Source: JBAZGG01 sp041653015
Lineage (GTDB): Bacteria > Bacillota_I > Bacilli_A > RFN20 > CAG-826
Assembly: GCA_041653015.1 (NCBI GenBank)
Contig: JBAZGG010000005.1
Coordinates: forward strand, 1-64,000
Direction: 5' to 3'
Length of the DNA: 64,000 nucleotides
Made by a program: the position numbers and the translations under genes. Shown piece after piece: positions 17,075-26,168 of this stretch (position 1 is the stretch's first letter; every line of letters starts with the position of its first letter). Under the pieces are notes generated by a model. The model did not search any database. It was given only the letters and a program-made list of their open reading frames with translations, and was not told where the DNA came from.

Positions 17075-19480
17075 ATGGACAAATCTACTACTATGAATGA
17101 GAACAAATCGCTTTTTGATGGAAAATTGATCGAATTTATCGGTATTGTTTTTCTTTCTTGTTTGATTTCTGTTTGCACTTTAGGAATAGCCTTTCCATGG
17201 GCTCTTGTCTTGGTGTATCGCTGGCAAGTTAAGCACACGATATATGACGGGAAAGCGCTAAGATTTAATGGAACTGGTGGTCAATTGATCGGTTCTTATC
17301 TCAAATGGTTATTATTATGCATTATCACTTTGGGTATCTATTCATTATTTGTTCCAATCAAAATAAAACAATGGCAGACTAAACACACTCATTTCGTCTC
17401 TTCTGACAAAGCGAGCGAGTCAGTTTTTATTGGCAAGTTTTATGCATTGTGGGGCATTAATATACTGTCTGTTTTTTTATGCTTAATCACCCTTTCATTA
17501 GCGCTTCCTTTTGTCATTGCGATGAGAAAGAATTGGGAGGAAAAGAATACGATTATTGATGGTTATCATCTCGCATTCAATGGTCGCGGCATTCAACTAT
17601 TTGGCAATTATATTAAATGGTTTCTGCTGTCGATTGTCACTCTAGGAATCTACTCATTTTGGATTCCGATTAAATTTATGAAGTGGGGCGTTTCGCATAC
17701 GTCAATTGTTGATCGGAATGTCAATCAGATTAAAAACGTTCAAATTGCAGATCGCTCAAGCGAGAGCAAAAACATGACGTCACCGCAACACTTTGATGAT
17801 TTGAGCAGAGAAAAACTTCAAAATTATTATGCTAGAGAATCATTCAAAAAGAATAATAAAATATTTGGGATTGTTTCAATTGTGACCATATCATTTTCCA
17901 TTATTTACTATATGTTTTTGTTAATATATTCGATTTCCAGCAATATATCTATGTCATATTCATATTCTTCAGTCATCAATGTCCTCAATCTCATTTATAC
18001 CATCGTGATGTTGCTGGTTAGCATATCATTATTATTGGTAATTATTTCTGCCTTGCGAGCCCCGGTGTTTGAATATAAAGTTGCAGGGAGATTCATCTTT
18101 TTTAGCAATGTGTTGATTATCGCTAGCATGTTGGTTGAATTTATTATTTTTATCGCTCAATTCAATGTCGCAATTCCTCTAGTAGTTTTATTTATGATCT
18201 TGTGTGCCGGCATTTTAGTTTCATATGCATTTTTCAGCGCAAAACTATTTGAGAATTATACCCTAGTTATTTTTGAAGCTAAATCAAAGGCAAAAGCCTA
18301 TAAAAAAATGGTGAAATCGTCAGTCGTTTTACTATGCATAAATTTATCAAACATCTTACTTATTATTGTGATCTCGTCTGTTTCTCTGATATTAAATCTT
18401 AATAGACACACAGGTCCAACGGCTCCTGACATAACCCTCGTTCTACTATTTTATATATTATCCATATTACCATTGATTTTTTCTTCAATTACTTATGTAT
18501 ATATACACTATTTTTTGAGACGCGGACTACCATTCTCAAAAAATGCTGCTCAATCTAATAATATCGGCACAAATAATCAAAACCAGAATGATGATAAAAA
18601 AACAAGCTCTGTTATAGCGACAAGTTCTGCTCCTAGTTCCGATGGCGCCTTAATCGCATTGAAATCAAAAACAGATTTTAAGAACGAGATAAAGCATGAA
18701 AAAGAAGATGAAGAAAGTGAACGTGCTGTAAAAAGCGAATCCGTCGGCTCTGTCTCATTTGCAGGAGCTCATGCGAACAGAGAAAATGCTGTTGATTTAT
18801 CAGCTGATCAGGCAATGAATAAAAATAAAAAAATCAAGAGGCTATCAGAATCGCTTAAAGAGAAATTCAAAACGTATGGAATACTGCACATCGTTGCAAA
18901 CATAATCATACTTGTGGCATCAATTTTGATTCTTTGTATCCCAATATTGGATGTCTATACTTATATTGAGAACGAGTATTTATTCCTTTCAAATTTGTCT
19001 TTGCTTTCTCTACCTTTTTATTTTGCACAGCAAATCCAGGATGTTCGAGGTATTTTTTCGGTTTACTTTTTAGTCATTTTTTCATACCCGATAGGCATTT
19101 ATAGTATCGTAGCTATGGTAATTTCTATTGTTAGAATAATAAAAAATTCTATCGATGTTTTTGCTAAAAAGAATTATCCAATTAAAATGTGCGATGCAAT
19201 AGCGACAAATGAAAAAAAGGTAAATGATTCCGTTTTGAAAAATTACGGATTTGGGTTCATATTTTTCCTTGTGTTTTATTGTATTTTGCTAGCAAGTTTA
19301 TCGAATATTCTTTCTCGACTCACAGGGCAATATGGATTTGTAGTTAATATGTGGATTATTTTCCCATGCATTCTTCTTGTTGGATATGTGGTGGTAATTA
19401 TAATCCGCTCAGTGATGCTGAATCGAATTAAGGATACGATTTGTGATGAATTATATAGCACTGATCACGATGGGGAATAA
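17075..19480 (+). CDS. Large DUF898-like multi-pass membrane protein
   Basis: 801 aa. The first 215 residues are two tandem copies (about 12-107 and 113-213) of a DUF898/YjgN-like unit ending in GTGGQLIGSYLKW...TLGIYS and GRGIQLFGNYIKW...TLGIYS. Residues about 255-480 contain about six membrane segments. A hydrophilic charged linker (about 485-580) follows, then about four more segments. Function unknown. AAGGAG precedes the ATG. The gene is richer in TTA/ATT codons than its neighbours. It stands alone after tRNA-His. Confidence 0.75.
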   Translation: MDKSTTMNENKSLFDGKLIEFIGIVFLSCLISVCTLGIAFPWALVLVYRWQVKHTIYDGKALRFNGTGGQLIGSYLKWLLLCIITLGIYSLFVPIKIKQWQTKHTHFVSSDKASESVFIGKFYALWGINILSVFLCLITLSLALPFVIAMRKNWEEKNTIIDGYHLAFNGRGIQLFGNYIKWFLLSIVTLGIYSFWIPIKFMKWGVSHTSIVDRNVNQIKNVQIADRSSESKNMTSPQHFDDLSREKLQNYYARESFKKNNKIFGIVSIVTISFSIIYYMFLLIYSISSNISMSYSYSSVINVLNLIYTIVMLLVSISLLLVIISALRAPVFEYKVAGRFIFFSNVLIIASMLVEFIIFIAQFNVAIPLVVLFMILCAGILVSYAFFSAKLFENYTLVIFEAKSKAKAYKKMVKSSVVLLCINLSNILLIIVISSVSLILNLNRHTGPTAPDITLVLLFYILSILPLIFSSITYVYIHYFLRRGLPFSKNAAQSNNIGTNNQNQNDDKKTSSVIATSSAPSSDGALIALKSKTDFKNEIKHEKEDEESERAVKSESVGSVSFAGAHANRENAVDLSADQAMNKNKKIKRLSESLKEKFKTYGILHIVANIIILVASILILCIPILDVYTYIENEYLFLSNLSLLSLPFYFAQQIQDVRGIFSVYFLVIFSYPIGIYSIVAMVISIVRIIKNSIDVFAKKNYPIKMCDAIATNEKKVNDSVLKNYGFGFIFFLVFYCILLASLSNILSRLTGQYGFVVNMWIIFPCILLVGYVVVIIIRSVMLNRIKDTICDELYSTDHDGE

Positions 19481-19951
19481 CTCTCATTTTTCGAGATTTG
19501 ATGCACCGATTTATCATTGCGATCAATGGAAAGGAGTATTGGGCTAGTGTGATTAGAGGAGTTTTGTGACAATCAGCCACAAATGTTTACGATAACATTT
19601 AGCAAAATTTGTAACAATTATAGCTAATATCTGTGCTTTGAAACCGCTACCATTTTGCAAAAATTGATTTTAAAGTCAAAAAAACGTCTAAAAACCATCA
19701 AAAACAACATTATAGTGACAAAGTCACTAAAAAATAAATCATTTAATAGTTGACAATCACTTCTTGAACGTATATTATTTACTCTGTGCAATGTGTTGAA
19801 GGTACCTTGGTAAACACGAAATTAGTGTGTGATTACTAGAGTAAGGTTCTGCGAGTGTGTCCTCCATCTTGTGCAAAATATAATGTTGGACCTTTTATTA
19901 AGTTAAAATACGTTCTTACATTAAGTTGTTGTAATTAGGGAGGAAAAACTC
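19481..19951 (+). promoter_or_regulatory. Long regulatory region of the SipW-type surface operon
   Basis: No gene is seen in this 471-bp gap. It holds a perfect inverted repeat TAGTGAC-AAA-GTCACTA (19713-19729). Twenty bases later there is a strong promoter, TTGACA (19750-19755), 17 bp, TATTAT (19773-19778). A leader of about 165 nt follows before the first gene. A second TATAAT at 19879-19884 without a -35 may be an additional start. The palindrome placement suggests a regulator; the long leader suggests RNA-level control. Confidence 0.6.
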
Positions 19952-20494
19952 ATGAAAAACAAAAAAACAACAAAGAAATTCGCAATCGCTCTATTAGCAT
20001 TGCTCGGCGTCGTTAGCACTGGCGCAACCTATGCGTATTGGCAAGGTGCAGTCCTAGGTGCAAATCAGAACGCTGCTGCAACGATCAACATTGGCCACGC
20101 CAGTGAAATCGAAACCGCTGTCAATGTCAGCAACTTAACCGCTGGCAAGGAACTCGTTCCAAGCGGAAGAGTTGAAGACGCCGCTACACAAACCGATTTA
20201 GTCGCATTTGATTTCAGTGTCACATGGACGGATGAAGATGCCGTGTTGTCTGATGCTGTCGCAAATGGTTCTCTATCAGTCGCTGTTACTGGCAAAACAA
20301 TCGCTGGTGCTGCTGCTAACATTGGACTCGTCAATGTCACTCTTCCAGATGCCCAAGCAATCGTATTAAGTGGTTCCGCCGTTGCTGTTCATGTTGAAGT
20401 CACTTTGACTGAACCTGAAGACAAGGCTGTCTACGATGCCATCATCGATCAAGAAATCATTGTTGCTCTCAATTTCGCTGTCGAAGTTGCTTAA
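19952..20494 (+). CDS. Small secreted protein with SipW-type signal, possible fibre subunit
   Basis: 180 aa. The N-terminus (ALLALLGVVSTGATYAYWQG) is the signal type cut by SipW-family peptidases, with cleavage probably after TYA. The mature 150 residues are Ala/Val/Thr-rich and beta-predicted, with no cysteine and few basic residues, as expected for an extracellular subunit that packs into a larger structure. It is the first gene of the operon, with GGGAGG eight bases before ATG, and a partial terminator follows it. TasA of Bacillus has a related signal and length class, but I see no clear TasA sequence match. Confidence 0.65.
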   Translation: MKNKKTTKKFAIALLALLGVVSTGATYAYWQGAVLGANQNAAATINIGHASEIETAVNVSNLTAGKELVPSGRVEDAATQTDLVAFDFSVTWTDEDAVLSDAVANGSLSVAVTGKTIAGAAANIGLVNVTLPDAQAIVLSGSAVAVHVEVTLTEPEDKAVYDAIIDQEIIVALNFAVEVA

Positions 20495-20527
20495 TTGATT
20501 GACCCAATACATTAATTGATTCTTATT

Positions 20528-20562
20528 GAAACGGGAACCACATGGTTTCCGTTTCTGTTTTT
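20528..20562 (+). terminator. Intercistronic terminator or attenuator
   Basis: GAAACGGGAACC / GGTTTCCGTTTC hairpin (12 bp with one G-T), loop ACAT, followed by TGTTTTT. It lies between the first two genes of the surface operon, so the first gene should be made in excess over the rest. Confidence 0.75.
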
Positions 20563-20578
20563 GAAGGGAGGTTAATTT

Positions 20579-21907
20579 ATGAAGAAAAATAGCAAAATTT
20601 ATGTAATTTCGCTTGTTTTACTTGGTTTATTAGCTTCTTTTTCTTCTACATATGCTTTTTGGCAAGGCTCGGTAAACGCATCATCAAACACTAACAATCA
20701 GAACATCTATATCGGTTCTTGGGATTTTGAAGAGAATACTTATGTGCGCCGACCACGTGGCATCCCGGAATTTGTTCTTGGGCATTATTATCCAGCGAAT
20801 ACCGTCGTTTGGTACGATGGGGCTTTTTACATCACGCGCGGTGATGGATGGCAAGAAGGATATCCACCTTCTCCCGATGCTTATAGTGCATACAACATGA
20901 TTACCGTAAATCACCAGATTGGTAATACTTATTACAATAATGATGTTGTTTACTATGAAGGATGTTTTTATCGCGTCGTTGATGCCGGTAATGCTAACAA
21001 TCATTATCCTGGCACGACCATGTATGGTTGGTACAATATGAATTCTATCAATTTTACTTCTCATCAAAGATTCATGAAGAATGATTACACAATTTATCAA
21101 GGCATTCTTTATGTCTCATCGATCGATAATCAAGAAGAAAACTCATCTACGACCCCTGATTCGAGCAAATATTGGCATATCGCTGGATCGATGGAATACG
21201 ATTTAAGCATTCGCTATTACGCAAATGATATCGTAGCGTTTAATGGTTTATACTATCGCGCTGCGTGGGAGACGATCGGTTCTAGCCCCGCTAACACAAA
21301 TCCTTGGGGACCATGGATTAAAATAACTATCTCCTCCTATGAATCTGGAGTCACTTATTCAAATGGACAGATCATTCTTTATGGTGGGCATCAGTATAAG
21401 GTCATGAATTCATCTCTTGCCGCCAACCATGCTCCGGGGACAATTACTGGCGCATATAAACAGATCGATACATATACTTACACCAGCAATAATACATATT
21501 TAATCGGCGATGTCGTCATGTACAATGGTCAATATTGGAAAGCTGTCAACGCTGAAAATGCTCAAAATAATCTCCCGGGCACAGTTAAAAATGCTTGGAA
21601 TCTTCTAAATACAAGCGATTATCAGTGGTTTAATACATATAATTCCGGCGACTATGTCGTATGGCATAGCAAGAAATATATGGTATATGATGCCTCTCGC
21701 GCTAGTCTCTACGCTCCCAATACGGAACCTCGAGCTTGGAATATCGTCAATACTTTTGCCTATAACAATTATACCGTCTATACCCCTGGAGTCATCAGCG
21801 GGATAAGCATCTATAATGATGTGGCTTATCGCGCCATTCAAGAAACGGTGAGCAATTATCCTCCAATAGATCCAATCCCATCAAATATATACTGGACTGA
21901 GTATTAA
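20579..21907 (+). CDS. Secreted multi-repeat carbohydrate-binding-like protein with SipW-type signal
   Basis: 442 aa. The signal region (LLASFSSTYAFWQGSVNAS) closely resembles that of the upstream gene. From about 68 to the end there are about seven imperfect repeats of 45-55 residues with the core Y..(G/N)D(V/I)V.Y.G..Y....A......PGT....W, like the small CBM5/12 (ChtBD3) chitin-binding fold. No enzymatic domain is visible, so the protein looks like a pure adhesin or matrix binder. GGGAGG precedes the ATG by seven bases; transcription must read through the hairpin just upstream. Confidence 0.7.
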   Translation: MKKNSKIYVISLVLLGLLASFSSTYAFWQGSVNASSNTNNQNIYIGSWDFEENTYVRRPRGIPEFVLGHYYPANTVVWYDGAFYITRGDGWQEGYPPSPDAYSAYNMITVNHQIGNTYYNNDVVYYEGCFYRVVDAGNANNHYPGTTMYGWYNMNSINFTSHQRFMKNDYTIYQGILYVSSIDNQEENSSTTPDSSKYWHIAGSMEYDLSIRYYANDIVAFNGLYYRAAWETIGSSPANTNPWGPWIKITISSYESGVTYSNGQIILYGGHQYKVMNSSLAANHAPGTITGAYKQIDTYTYTSNNTYLIGDVVMYNGQYWKAVNAENAQNNLPGTVKNAWNLLNTSDYQWFNTYNSGDYVVWHSKKYMVYDASRASLYAPNTEPRAWNIVNTFAYNNYTVYTPGVISGISIYNDVAYRAIQETVSNYPPIDPIPSNIYWTEY

Positions 21908-21923
21908 TTATTAGGATAACGCC

Positions 21924-22508
21924 ATGAAACAAGAAAACAATCATGAAACGCAAAAAGAAAAAGTTATCGATATAGTGACGAGAGTTGGCATCTCGACATT
22001 GATCATCGCTATCTTATTCTTTGTCATCAGTTTTTTATATATTCCAACCTTTTCCTATAATATGTATTCCATCGCCTCTTTCAGTGGTTTAGATGGAGTG
22101 GATTCTTCGCTGAATGAGAATGATTTATTGATCACGGAGAAACGCGATTTCACTCAGTCGCAAGGCGATGTCATCGTCTTTGATTTAAAAGGCTATGACG
22201 ATAGCGATGGCATGATGGCTTATCGCTGTTTTGCTGTTCGTCAAGATCATGAGACTGGACTTCCATATTGTCTCGTCGGATCCACTGATAGTTCCATTTC
22301 CTACCCTTGGAAAGTAACTGAGGATATGTATCGAGGGACTGTGATTGTTCGCATCTCAGGAATGGGAGCTATAACCGGTTTCTTCGCAAATCCATTGAGC
22401 CTTATTTTTTGGGTTGTCGCTGGTGCTTCTGTCGCCGGTATTGTCATCATCGTTAAGCATAAGCCAAAAGAAAAATCTGAAAATGAAGATAAAGAAAGTA
22501 AAAAATGA
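21924..22508 (+). CDS. Signal-peptidase-I homologue lacking catalytic residues
   Basis: 194 aa. One membrane segment at about 20-42 and another near 157-178 flank a domain with the signal-peptidase framework: NENDLLITEKRDFTQSQGDVIVF (about 64-86, given for its GD step), a VGSTDSS loop in place of TKGDAN (118-124), and RGTVIVRISGMG (137-148). The catalytic Ser-Met pair is absent (ASFSGLDG occupies the site), and the general-base His position is Tyr (AYR, about 100). It is probably inactive or diverged, perhaps a partner of the intact peptidase encoded next. Confidence 0.65.
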   Translation: MKQENNHETQKEKVIDIVTRVGISTLIIAILFFVISFLYIPTFSYNMYSIASFSGLDGVDSSLNENDLLITEKRDFTQSQGDVIVFDLKGYDDSDGMMAYRCFAVRQDHETGLPYCLVGSTDSSISYPWKVTEDMYRGTVIVRISGMGAITGFFANPLSLIFWVVAGASVAGIVIIVKHKPKEKSENEDKESKK

Positions 22509-22532
22509 TTCATTTGAATCAAGCAATAACTG

Positions 22533-23285
22533 ATGGATGAATTAATCGAAATCTCTCGAAAGAGTGCCGAAGAAGAAAAAAAGAGTGTTGGACGCATCGT
22601 TTTTAACGTTATATTTTGGAGCGTATTCACATTTTTTGCGGCATACTTTATTTTTGATACATTTTTGCCAAATAAGACCGTTTACATTTTCGGTATTAAA
22701 GGTTACACCGTCGAGAGCGAAAGTATGGTCGGTATCTACAACAAAAACGATGTTGTTTTCGTAAATGCCCCAGACTATGACAAACTGCAAGTTGGCGACA
22801 TTATCACTTATGAGACGTATACAGTGACGAGAAGCGATAGTGGATTGAACTATTCAATCATCACTTCTGACATTGTAAATACTCACTATTTGGCTGAAAT
22901 CGGCACAGATGTCAATGGTGTGATATATTATCGGACGATGTGCTACGAAAACTTTCATAAAGATTCGACGACATGGTCAAATTCAGATTATGATAAATAC
23001 TATAATAAAAAAGGCGAAGAAGTTTTATTGCGACGAGAAGACATCTTAGGAAAGGCTGCTTTTTCTGTTCCTTGGGTCGGCAACATCAATAGTGTGTTTC
23101 AAGTTGTTTTTGGCGATCGCATATTCGTTTTATTGCTCTTCAGTGATGTCATCATCTTCTATTTGCTTTTCAGTATGCTGTGGTCTGATTATCGCAATTA
23201 TCGCTCTGATAAGAGCGCGCTCGCTAAAAAGAATGAGAAAAAAGCGATAGATCAGATTGAATATAAAAATGACCGAAAACAATAG
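22533..23285 (+). CDS. Signal peptidase I of ER/SipW type
   Basis: 250 aa. After a membrane segment (about 23-46) the catalytic triad of the Ser-His-Asp kind can be placed: ESESM (Ser64), NTHYL (His118) and RREDILGK (Asp170). GDIITY and FSVPWVGN are framework motifs, and a second membrane segment follows (about 196-213). It would cleave the two SipW-type precursors encoded upstream. It lacks the TKGDAN-like loop that its degenerate neighbour retains. The gap to the previous stop is 24 bases, so it belongs to the same operon. Confidence 0.75.
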   Translation: MDELIEISRKSAEEEKKSVGRIVFNVIFWSVFTFFAAYFIFDTFLPNKTVYIFGIKGYTVESESMVGIYNKNDVVFVNAPDYDKLQVGDIITYETYTVTRSDSGLNYSIITSDIVNTHYLAEIGTDVNGVIYYRTMCYENFHKDSTTWSNSDYDKYYNKKGEEVLLRREDILGKAAFSVPWVGNINSVFQVVFGDRIFVLLLFSDVIIFYLLFSMLWSDYRNYRSDKSALAKKNEKKAIDQIEYKNDRKQ

Positions 23286-23388
23286 TGTCGCGCACATAGT
23301 ATAATCTCTGATGACGCCCTCATTTTATTAAAAAAATAAAAACATTTCTCCCGTTTCTGTACTACAATAAAAGTGCTAGTATTGGAAT

Positions 23389-24393
23389 ATGCAAAACAAT
23401 AGAAAATTTTCTTTCCCCATTTTGGTGATCACAGCATTTATTTGTACCGCCTGCTCACTCACGGGCCCCTCTCATGAAGTTCAAGAGTATTTCAGCGAGT
23501 TGCCATATCAGGACAATTTCAAAATAATGCAGCTGTCCGACATGCATTTTTCAAGCTATGATAATTTGAAGGAAGACTTTAATTTCCTCGATTCGCTAAT
23601 CGAAGAAGCAGAACCAAATCTCGTCGTCATCACTGGTGATTCATTCACTTTCGCTTCGAAAGACACCGTTAATTCGGTGCTCAATTTTTTTGAAAAAAAA
23701 GATATACCTTGGACTTACACTTTTGGCAATCACGATGAGCAGGTCTATGGTTCGAGCACTTATATAAGCGAATATTTGGACTCATTAGACAATTGTTTAT
23801 ACCAATATTATGAGGATGATTTGACGGGACAAGGAAATAATATAATCAATTTAGTTAAAGATGGGAAGACGATGTATCAGATATTCGTTGTCGATTCCAA
23901 TACCTACACTTATCAAAACTACACTGGCTATGACTATGTTCATGAAGATCAAATTGAATGGTACAAGTCAGCGATTGAGAAAGTGAACAAGGAACGTTTT
24001 TCTGCATCGTGGAAAATCGGTGATGAGACTATTGACTCTTTAATTTTTCAGCACATTCCCATTCCTGAATACGCCGATGCGCTCATCGCTTATGCGGACA
24101 ATCCATCAATCGGAACTGGTTGGAATAGAGAAAAATGCAGTCCGCCAAAGTATAATTCGGGCTTTTTTGATGTAATCAAAGAGTATAATTCGAGCAAAGC
24201 GATGTTTGTTGGTCACGACCACATCAATAATATTGATGTGCTATATGAAGGGGTTCATTTAGTCTATGGTGCAAAATCGACAGATAACATGTATCACGAC
24301 GACGATATGTTGGGATATCGATTAATCACCATCGAGAGCGAGACGAGTTTTTCAACAAGCGTCTTTTACCACGCGTATGGAGAAGCATTATGA
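23389..24393 (+). CDS. Lipoprotein calcineurin-like phosphoesterase
   Basis: 334 aa. A hydrophobic N-terminus ends in a lipobox (CTAC, about residue 22). Metal sites are LSDMHFS (about 49), TGDSFTF (about 83), GNHDEQ (about 117), QHIP and GHDHINN (about 273). It should act on a phosphoester at the cell surface; the substrate is unknown. No ribosome site is seen; TAGTAT with an upstream TGC lies six bases before the ATG. It overlaps the next gene by four bases. Confidence 0.8.
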   Translation: MQNNRKFSFPILVITAFICTACSLTGPSHEVQEYFSELPYQDNFKIMQLSDMHFSSYDNLKEDFNFLDSLIEEAEPNLVVITGDSFTFASKDTVNSVLNFFEKKDIPWTYTFGNHDEQVYGSSTYISEYLDSLDNCLYQYYEDDLTGQGNNIINLVKDGKTMYQIFVVDSNTYTYQNYTGYDYVHEDQIEWYKSAIEKVNKERFSASWKIGDETIDSLIFQHIPIPEYADALIAYADNPSIGTGWNREKCSPPKYNSGFFDVIKEYNSSKAMFVGHDHINNIDVLYEGVHLVYGAKSTDNMYHDDDMLGYRLITIESETSFSTSVFYHAYGEAL

Positions 24394-25301
24394 AATTGAA
24401 AAGCGATGGAGTGTTAAAAGCTTTAATTTTCTCTTTTATCGCCCTGCTAGCCTCATATTATATTTTTATGGGTTTTCAGAGTTTGCTCACGATGATCAGC
24501 AAACAGGGAACGCAATTTTTACCGGAAATTGGACCATTTTTAGTATCGATTGAATTGACAGCTTTTTTAGTCTATGAGTATCGATATATGTTCATCAAAC
24601 AGAATGACCTAAGAGGTTTTTATTTTCACAATGGTCTTTTTCATGTCATCTCGTCCTCGCTATGTATCATCTTTATGCTCTATTCAACAATCACATATCA
24701 AAATTGGGGCGTCGGTGGCCCAACGACATATTATCCAATCGATTTTTTGATGATCAGTATCATGTGTCTACTAGTCGGAGTGTTCAACCTCATTCTTGCG
24801 AGGAAGACGCCTGCTGTCCCAACAAATTTGTTAAATCGAAACAGGAAATTGCTGAAAGTGGCGTTTCAAGTTTTTCTCTACGTATTTTTATACGTTGCTT
24901 TCGATAGGCTTGGCTGTGCTATCTCAGTTTTATTTTTAGGTGAATATTCTTCGATAGGGTTTTTGTTCCCGGTGTTTTTACTCTGCTTAATGCCTATCGT
25001 CAGCGCGGTGTTTTTTGCTATTTATAAACGCTCCATAAATGGAAATAAAAAGAATTTGCTGTGGATTATTTCATCTTCTGTCATCTTATTCATCACAGTA
25101 TTATGCATCGTTTACATATCGTTTATGCTCAACAGTGAGTATGCGACCGCTTTTATGAAAGCTCTCTCACCATTTTATGGGGCTGATAGGTTAATTGCCA
25201 TGCCGATTACCCTGATTGCTATCAGCGTGTTAATCATTGTTCCATTAGTGGTGGGGATTTGTAAATTTTTGATCTATAAATTTGCTTTGACCAAGAATTA
25301 A
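24390..25301 (+). CDS. Multi-pass membrane protein, unknown
   Basis: 303 aa with about eight predicted membrane segments spread over the whole length and no soluble domain. I do not recognise a family. It is translationally coupled (ATGA overlap) to the upstream surface phosphoesterase, so the two probably act together, but no substrate can be inferred. Confidence 0.7.
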   Translation: MKLKSDGVLKALIFSFIALLASYYIFMGFQSLLTMISKQGTQFLPEIGPFLVSIELTAFLVYEYRYMFIKQNDLRGFYFHNGLFHVISSSLCIIFMLYSTITYQNWGVGGPTTYYPIDFLMISIMCLLVGVFNLILARKTPAVPTNLLNRNRKLLKVAFQVFLYVFLYVAFDRLGCAISVLFLGEYSSIGFLFPVFLLCLMPIVSAVFFAIYKRSINGNKKNLLWIISSSVILFITVLCIVYISFMLNSEYATAFMKALSPFYGADRLIAMPITLIAISVLIIVPLVVGICKFLIYKFALTKN

Positions 25302-25315
25302 TCTTTCACAAAATG

Positions 25316-25345
25316 AAAATACAACCCGCAAAGGTTGTATTTTTT
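25316..25345. terminator. Bidirectional terminator
   Basis: Perfect AAAATACAACC / GGTTGTATTTT stem with a 6-nt loop between two convergent genes. Confidence 0.85.
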
Positions 25346-25357
25346 AAGTTGTTTAAT

Positions 25358-25912
25358 CTATTTCGAGAACGCTTTTAGCAATTCAACGCATGAGTAGATT
25401 TCAGCTCCATACACATCTTTCAAATATTTTAAACCGATGTCATAGTCTTCTTTGGTGAAAGCATCTGTGGCATCTTTGCAGACGACCACTTTGAATCCTA
25501 ATTGATATGCATCAGCGGAAGTGTGTCTAACACACATGTGCGTGTGTAAACCAGTCATGATGACTGTATCGACACCAAGCTCTTTTAAGAGAAGATCGAG
25601 GTCGGTGTGAAAGAAGCCACTATAACGGCGTTTTGGTACGACATAATCCTTTTTACCAAGTTTTAGTTCAGGAATAACTTCAGCACCTTTGCTACCGGCA
25701 ATAGCGTGATTTCCCCATAATTTTAACTCGTGATCAATATCTTTGACGTGCGCATCATTACAAAAGATGACAGGGACGCCATTTTTTCTCGCTCCATCGA
25801 GTAATTTAGCAGTTGTGGGAACAATTGCTAAACCGCGGTCGCATTTAAGCGCTCCGGTCACAAAGTCGTTAAGCATGTCAACCACAAGAACTGCACAATG
25901 ATTCTTATCCAT
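25358..25912 (-). CDS. Isochorismatase/nicotinamidase-family cysteine hydrolase
   Basis: 184 aa. The catalytic Asp lies in VVDMLNDF (about 10), the conserved Lys in the KKDYVVPKRRYSGF region (about 90) and the nucleophile Cys in GLHTHMCVRHT (about 128), with the cis-peptide context TGLHTH. The family includes nicotinamidase (NAD salvage) and other amidases; size and layout allow nicotinamidase, but the metal-binding set is not decisive. GGAGAG precedes the ATG. Monocistronic. Confidence 0.82.
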   Translation of the reverse strand: MDKNHCAVLVVDMLNDFVTGALKCDRGLAIVPTTAKLLDGARKNGVPVIFCNDAHVKDIDHELKLWGNHAIAGSKGAEVIPELKLGKKDYVVPKRRYSGFFHTDLDLLLKELGVDTVIMTGLHTHMCVRHTSADAYQLGFKVVVCKDATDAFTKEDYDIGLKYLKDVYGAEIYSCVELLKAFSK

Positions 25913-26168
25913 AAAAACTCTCCATTTCTTGCTATACGCAAGTTATATTAAACCATATTATCAATAAAATATTAATATAATTTGCATAATCATCGAGAAG
26001 GCAAAGGCTGGTAATTGCTCGTCCAATCTCTTTTATTAAAGTATAAACATTGACTTGTTCATGAAAAATATCCAATATTAATAATGTTTGTTACGTTAAT
26101 AATATGTTCTGATTGTTTATGCATAGATATTGAATTTTGAATTATATATGAGCCTAAGGAGAGATATC

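Noticed and set aside
20684..21100. 138-aa antisense frame inside the repeat protein
   Set aside because: Repetitive composition mirrors the coding strand; no start signals.
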